The notes beneath the pieces are model-generated. The model searched no databases, was not told the origin of the DNA, and saw only the letters and a program-made list of their open reading frames with translations. The position numbers and the translations under genes are program-made. A stretch of 64,000 nucleotides of DNA from Paenibacillus sp. H1-7 (GTDB lineage Bacteria; Bacillota; Bacilli; Paenibacillales; NBRC-103111). Below, one piece after another: positions 60,932 to 64,000 of the stretch. The stretch's first letter is position 1; each line of letters starts with the position of its first letter. Location of the stretch: assembly GCF_022354825.1 (NCBI RefSeq), contig NZ_CP031168.1:5581501-5645500 (forward strand), in the 5' to 3' direction.

Positions 60932-62134
60932 TCAGTCTCCCTTCTTTATCCGTTCGGCAACCTGAAGGAGCAAGCGGCGCGCCACTTCTTGCTTGGTCAT
61001 GATGGGCAGTGCTTCGACCAATCCGTTCCCGTCGTAAATACGGACGATGTTCGTATCGTATCCGAATCCTGCTCCCTCCTGGGAGACATCATTGGCAACA
61101 AGCAGGTCGCAATTTTTTCTCTGCAGCTTGTCTAACGCATGCTCGTCGATGTTTTCCGTTTCCGCCGCAAAACCAACGATGAACTGGGTTGTTTTGTGCT
61201 GCCCCAGCGTTTGCAATATATCTTTATTTTTAACGAGCTGAATCGTCATAGCCTCGTCTTTTTTCTTGATTTTCTGCGTAGCGGTCTCCGCTGGACGGTA
61301 ATCAGCCACCGCCGCCGCCTTGATCACGATATCGGTATCTCCGAACCGCTCCATCACCGCGTCCAGCATATCCTCTGCCGATTGAACGCGCACCGTACGG
61401 ATACCGGGCGGAATATACGCGGAAGCTTTCCCTACGACGAGCGTGACGTCCGCCCCCATGATTCGCGCCGCTTCAGCAATAGCAAACCCCATCTTGCCGG
61501 ACGAATCGTTAGTTAGATAACGGACCGGATCAATCCGCTCCACCGTGCCTCCTGCCGTCACCAGCACCTTCTTCCCATGCAGCAGCTGTTTCTCTGCGAA
61601 ATACCGTTCGATCGCCTCGACGATCCTCTCCGGCTCCTCCAGCCTGCCCTTGCCGACATAGCCGCAAGCCAATTGGCCCGTTCCCGGCTCGACGAACAGC
61701 ACGCCCCGGTCACCCAGCAGCTTCATATTGGCAATAACCGCAGGGTGCTCATACATATGAACATTCATGGCCGGAGCAACAAGAACCGGTGCCGTAGTTG
61801 CGAGCAGCGTCGTGCTGAGCATATCGTCGGCAAGCCCGTGGGCCATCTTGGCGATGATGTTGGCTGTCGCCGGTGCCACCACGAACAAATCGGCACGGTC
61901 CGCTAGATCGATGTGCGAAACGACCGAAGCATCCTTCTCGTCAAAGGTGTCGACAATAACATCATGACGCGATAACGTCTGAAACGTCAGCGGCGCAATG
62001 AATTTCGTAGCCGATTCCGTCATAATTACATACACTTCGGCTCCGGACTGCTTCAATTTACTGCATATTGCCGCCGCTTTATAGGCAGCGATGCCTCCAC
62101 TGACACCAAGAACTATCGTTTTCCCTTTCAACAT
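60932..62134 (-). CDS. coaBC: Phosphopantothenoylcysteine synthase/decarboxylase
   Basis: CoaBC performs two steps of coenzyme A synthesis. The 400-residue bifunctional protein has the flavin decarboxylase part (GVSGGIAAYKAA, LVAPAMNVHMYEHP, and active-site Cys in QLACGYVGKGRL) and the CTP-dependent synthetase part (TAGGTVERIDPVRYLTN, SSGKMGFAIAEAA, KIKKKD). It follows rpoZ after a terminator-like hairpin. Confidence 0.97.
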   Translation of the reverse strand: MLKGKTIVLGVSGGIAAYKAAAICSKLKQSGAEVYVIMTESATKFIAPLTFQTLSRHDVIVDTFDEKDASVVSHIDLADRADLFVVAPATANIIAKMAHGLADDMLSTTLLATTAPVLVAPAMNVHMYEHPAVIANMKLLGDRGVLFVEPGTGQLACGYVGKGRLEEPERIVEAIERYFAEKQLLHGKKVLVTAGGTVERIDPVRYLTNDSSGKMGFAIAEAARIMGADVTLVVGKASAYIPPGIRTVRVQSAEDMLDAVMERFGDTDIVIKAAAVADYRPAETATQKIKKKDEAMTIQLVKNKDILQTLGQHKTTQFIVGFAAETENIDEHALDKLQRKNCDLLVANDVSQEGAGFGYDTNIVRIYDGNGLVEALPIMTKQEVARRLLLQVAERIKKGD

Positions 62135-62158
62135 CCCGATCCACCCCCGTTATTCGAG

Positions 62159-62186
62159 AAAAAAATAACAACCGCAAGGGTTGTTG
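62159..62186 (-). terminator. Terminator or attenuator between rpoZ and coaBC
   Basis: On the minus strand AACAACCC-TTGC-GGTTGTT, then ATTTTTTT. It would lower transcription of coaBC and later genes relative to gmk-rpoZ. Confidence 0.7.
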
Positions 62187-62192
62187 TGAAGG

Positions 62193-62408
62193 TTACTTGA
62201 CCAATTCTTTAGTTGGCAGTTTTTCGTAGGAAATGTGTTCCTCGTAAATCTCTTCCAGTGCAAGACCAACGAATTTATGCGATCGTTTGTTGCGCACCTC
62301 GGATTTGGAACCGTCACGCAGCATTCTGGCCCGTTTGGCTGCCGCCACGACCAACGAATATTTGCTGTCCACTTTATCAAGCAGTTTATCGATAGAAGGA
62401 TATAACAT
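62193..62408 (-). CDS. rpoZ: RNA polymerase omega subunit
   Basis: The 71-residue protein has the omega core: MLYPSIDKLLDKVDSKYSLV and VVAAAKRARMLRDG, then KFVGLALEEIYEEHI. Its ATG immediately follows the gmk stop. The pairing gmk-rpoZ is kept in most bacteria. Confidence 0.97.
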   Translation of the reverse strand: MLYPSIDKLLDKVDSKYSLVVAAAKRARMLRDGSKSEVRNKRSHKFVGLALEEIYEEHISYEKLPTKELVK

Positions 62409-63029
62409 TTACTTCACCTCGGCCATCCATTGTTTGATTTTGTTAACCACTTTCTCTTTACGGCAATGCTCCGCCACGACAATTGCTTGTATCTTCGAAC
62501 AGGCGTTCTCTACGCGGTCGTTAACGATAGCATAATCATAATGCTCCATGAGCTTGATTTCATCCATAGCGACGGACATCCGGTTGCGGATCGATTCTTC
62601 CGACTCGGTTCCACGTCCTACGATCCGGCTCTCCAGCTCATCCATGGATGGAGGGAGCAGGAATATAAATACGCCTTCAGGGAATTTTTGCTTCACCTTC
62701 AATGCGCCCTGTACTTCAATCTCCAATATGATATCTTTACCGGAGTTGATGGTCTCCTCGACGAATTTCCTCGGAGTTCCGTAGAAATTACCTACATATT
62801 CGGCCCATTCCAGCATTTGATCTTCCTCGATTAGCTGCTGGAATTGTTCCCTTGTCTTGAAAAAATAATTCACACCGTCTACTTCGCCCTGTCTCGCTTC
62901 GCGAGTCGTTGCAGATACCGAGTAGACCAGATCGGGAGTACACTGCCTGAGCGCTTTGCAAACAGTACCTTTGCCTACGCCGGATGGCCCCGATAGTACG
63001 ATTAAAATCCCCTTTTCCTTACTCGTCAT
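62409..63029 (-). CDS. gmk: Guanylate kinase
   Basis: Gmk turns GMP into GDP. From MTSKEKGILIVLSGPSGVGK (P-loop at 13-21) the protein is 206 residues, with SVSATTREARQGEVDGVNYF and EVQGALKVK. The ATG at 63029 has AAGGACG nine bases before it; a longer frame exists but overlaps remA more. It overlaps the end of remA by 11 bases. Confidence 0.97.
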   Translation of the reverse strand: MTSKEKGILIVLSGPSGVGKGTVCKALRQCTPDLVYSVSATTREARQGEVDGVNYFFKTREQFQQLIEEDQMLEWAEYVGNFYGTPRKFVEETINSGKDIILEIEVQGALKVKQKFPEGVFIFLLPPSMDELESRIVGRGTESEESIRNRMSVAMDEIKLMEHYDYAIVNDRVENACSKIQAIVVAEHCRKEKVVNKIKQWMAEVK

Positions 63030-63279
63030 GATCATCGTCCTTATTAGAAAGTCGATGGGCCACCGTCTCAGGCTGAACCGCAGACAAGATGACATGATCG
63101 CTGTCCGTAATAATCACAGCACGTGTACGACGGCCATAGGTTGCGTCGATCAGCATGTGACGGTCGCGCGCTTCCTGGATAATTCTTTTGATCGGCGCCG
63201 ACTCCGGACTCACGATGGAGATGATTCGGTTAGCGGATACAATGTTACCGAATCCGATATTGATTAGTTTGATTGCCAT
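63019..63279 (-). CDS. remA: Extracellular matrix regulator RemA (DUF370)
   Basis: RemA is a DNA-binding activator of biofilm matrix and osmoprotection genes in B. subtilis. The 86-residue protein starts MAIKLINIGFGNIVSANRII at 63279, after GGGAGG, and has SPESAPIKRIIQEARDR and DATYGRRTRAVIITDSDHVI (20 residues), close to B. subtilis RemA. A TTG 15 bases upstream is in frame but lies before the ribosome site. It forms the run yicC-remA-gmk. Confidence 0.96.
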   Translation of the reverse strand: MAIKLINIGFGNIVSANRIISIVSPESAPIKRIIQEARDRHMLIDATYGRRTRAVIITDSDHVILSAVQPETVAHRLSNKDDDHDE

Positions 63280-63295
63280 CTTGTTTCCTCCCAAA

Positions 63296-63368
63296 AGCTT
63301 TGCTTAGGCAAAGCTACTTCGTAAGCATTTGCTGAGCTTTCCCGCAGGGAAAGCTTACATCGTAAGCA
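63296..63368. repeat. REP-like palindromic repeat, tandem copies B and C
   Basis: AGCTTTGC-TTAG-GCAAAGCT then ACTTCGTAAGCA, followed by AGCTTTCCC-GCA-GGGAAAGCT then TACATCGTAAGCA. Each unit is a perfect hairpin with a CGTAAGCA tail. It fills the gap between yicC and remA and matches copy A at 42809. Confidence 0.65.
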
Positions 63369-63380
63369 TTACTTAAGCTT

Positions 63381-64000
63381 CTACTCGATATTTTGAATCT
63401 GCTCTCTCATTTTCTCCAGCTCCGCCTTCATCTCGACAACCAGTGCGGTAAGTCCGGCATGGTTAGCCTTGGAGCCGATCGTGTTCACTTCCCTGTTCAT
63501 CTCCTGTACAAGGAAATCGAATTTTCTTCCTATCGGTTCCGCAGATTGGAGCAGCTGCCTGCATTGCTGAAAATGACTTTGCAGCCTTGTTAATTCTTCA
63601 TCCACATTGGCACGGTCCGCAAAAATCGCCACTTCCGTAGCCAGCCTCACTTCATCGATCACCGGCTGCTGGATCAGCTCTTGAATCCGAGAACGCAGCT
63701 TAAGCGCGTATTCCTGAACGCTTTGCGGACATAATATCCGAGCCTGCTCGAGCAAAGAGGCCATCGTCTCCACGCGTTGAGTTGTATCGGCAGCCAAATG
63801 ACCGCCTTCCGACTCTCTCATCCGGATCAGCTGCTTCAGCGCATCGTTGATGCATGCCTTCCACACTTGCTCCGCTTCTTCATCCGGAATTGCCGCGGTT
63901 TCCTGCATTGTAATCAGCTCCGGAATCCGCAGAAAATCCTGAACGGTTAACGACCCCTCCAAACCGAATCGCACCTTCAATTGCTCGGCGGCCTGCCGAT
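63381..64000 (-). CDS. yicC: YicC/YloC family endoribonuclease (N-terminus cut by window)
   Basis: YicC-type proteins are RNases, shown in E. coli and B. subtilis. The visible 206 residues run from RQAAEQLKVRFGLEGSLTV to the conserved end FDFLVQEMNREVNTIGSKAN and EKMREQIQNIE. The frame stays open to base 64000, so about 85 N-terminal residues lie outside. The apparent TTG start at 63980 is inside the gene. It heads the yicC-remA-gmk series. Confidence 0.95.
   Translation of the reverse strand, partial: RQAAEQLKVRFGLEGSLTVQDFLRIPELITMQETAAIPDEEAEQVWKACINDALKQLIRMRESEGGHLAADTTQRVETMASLLEQARILCPQSVQEYALKLRSRIQELIQQPVIDEVRLATEVAIFADRANVDEELTRLQSHFQQCRQLLQSAEPIGRKFDFLVQEMNREVNTIGSKANHAGLTALVVEMKAELEKMREQIQNIE

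Overview
This 64 kb window is a chromosomal segment from a spore-forming Firmicute of the order Bacillales. It most resembles the Paenibacillaceae. The evidence is gene content and order (spoVM, ylbJ, a SpoVIF-like gene, remA, the ylo/ylq/ylb genes), moderately high GC, strong GGAGG ribosome binding sites, frequent GTG/TTG starts and long Ala-rich linkers. No rRNA, tRNA, CRISPR array, transposase or prophage gene was seen, so the species is not determined.

Most genes lie on the minus strand, so the natural reading direction is from 64000 to 1. Block 1 (64000-49670) is one long housekeeping series: yicC (cut by the window end), remA, gmk, rpoZ, coaBC, priA, def, fmt, rsmB, rlmN, prpC, prkC, rsgA and rpe. 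It covers nucleotide and coenzyme A synthesis, restart of replication, N-terminal formyl processing, rRNA modification and the Ser/Thr kinase-phosphatase pair. Block 2 (49665-43375) holds a small membrane protein, the 26-residue spoVM, divergent rpmB, yloU, fakA, degV and recG. Block 3 (43260-33600) is the accessory part: a SpoVIF-like gene, a Tat-exported beta-helix protein, a DUF2164 protein, a GNAT acetyltransferase, flavohemoglobin hmp facing a short Crp/Fnr regulator, a five-gene operon, and a divergent SRAP-domain gene. Block 4 (33150-27430) is the ylb group: rsmD, coaD, ylbJ, sepM, tmcAL, the YceD-like gene and rpmF. Block 5 (27120-20200) is fatty acid synthesis (fapR, plsX, fabH, fabD, fabG, acpP, fabF) followed by rnc. 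Block 6 (20050-1) is smc, ftsY, ylxM, ffh, rpsP, khpA, rimM, trmD, rplS, lepB, rbgA, rnhB, a FliK-like and an FlhB-like gene, yraN, a YifB/ComM ATPase on the plus strand, sucC, sucD and dprA (cut by the window start). Gene order in blocks 1, 2, 5 and 6 is very close to Bacillus subtilis. The ylb group and the accessory genes are placed between recG and fapR, which adjoin in B. subtilis.

The most unusual locus is the operon at 37789-34362. It encodes an unknown 152-residue protein, a Ser/Gly-rich lipoprotein, an ATP-grasp ligase of the glutathionylspermidine-synthase family, a DUF350 membrane protein and an ECF41-type sigma factor. It looks like a self-regulated cell-envelope system in which the ligase may modify the lipoprotein tail. 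Second is a perfect TGTGA-N6-TCACA box whose centre lies 41.5 bases upstream of the predicted hmp transcription start, with a short Crp/Fnr regulator next door. Other points are two opposing orphan terminators at 33349-33433, a REP-like palindromic repeat in two distant gaps, divergent promoters sharing one -35 region, and an SRAP protein that seems to have lost all its catalytic partner residues but cysteine.
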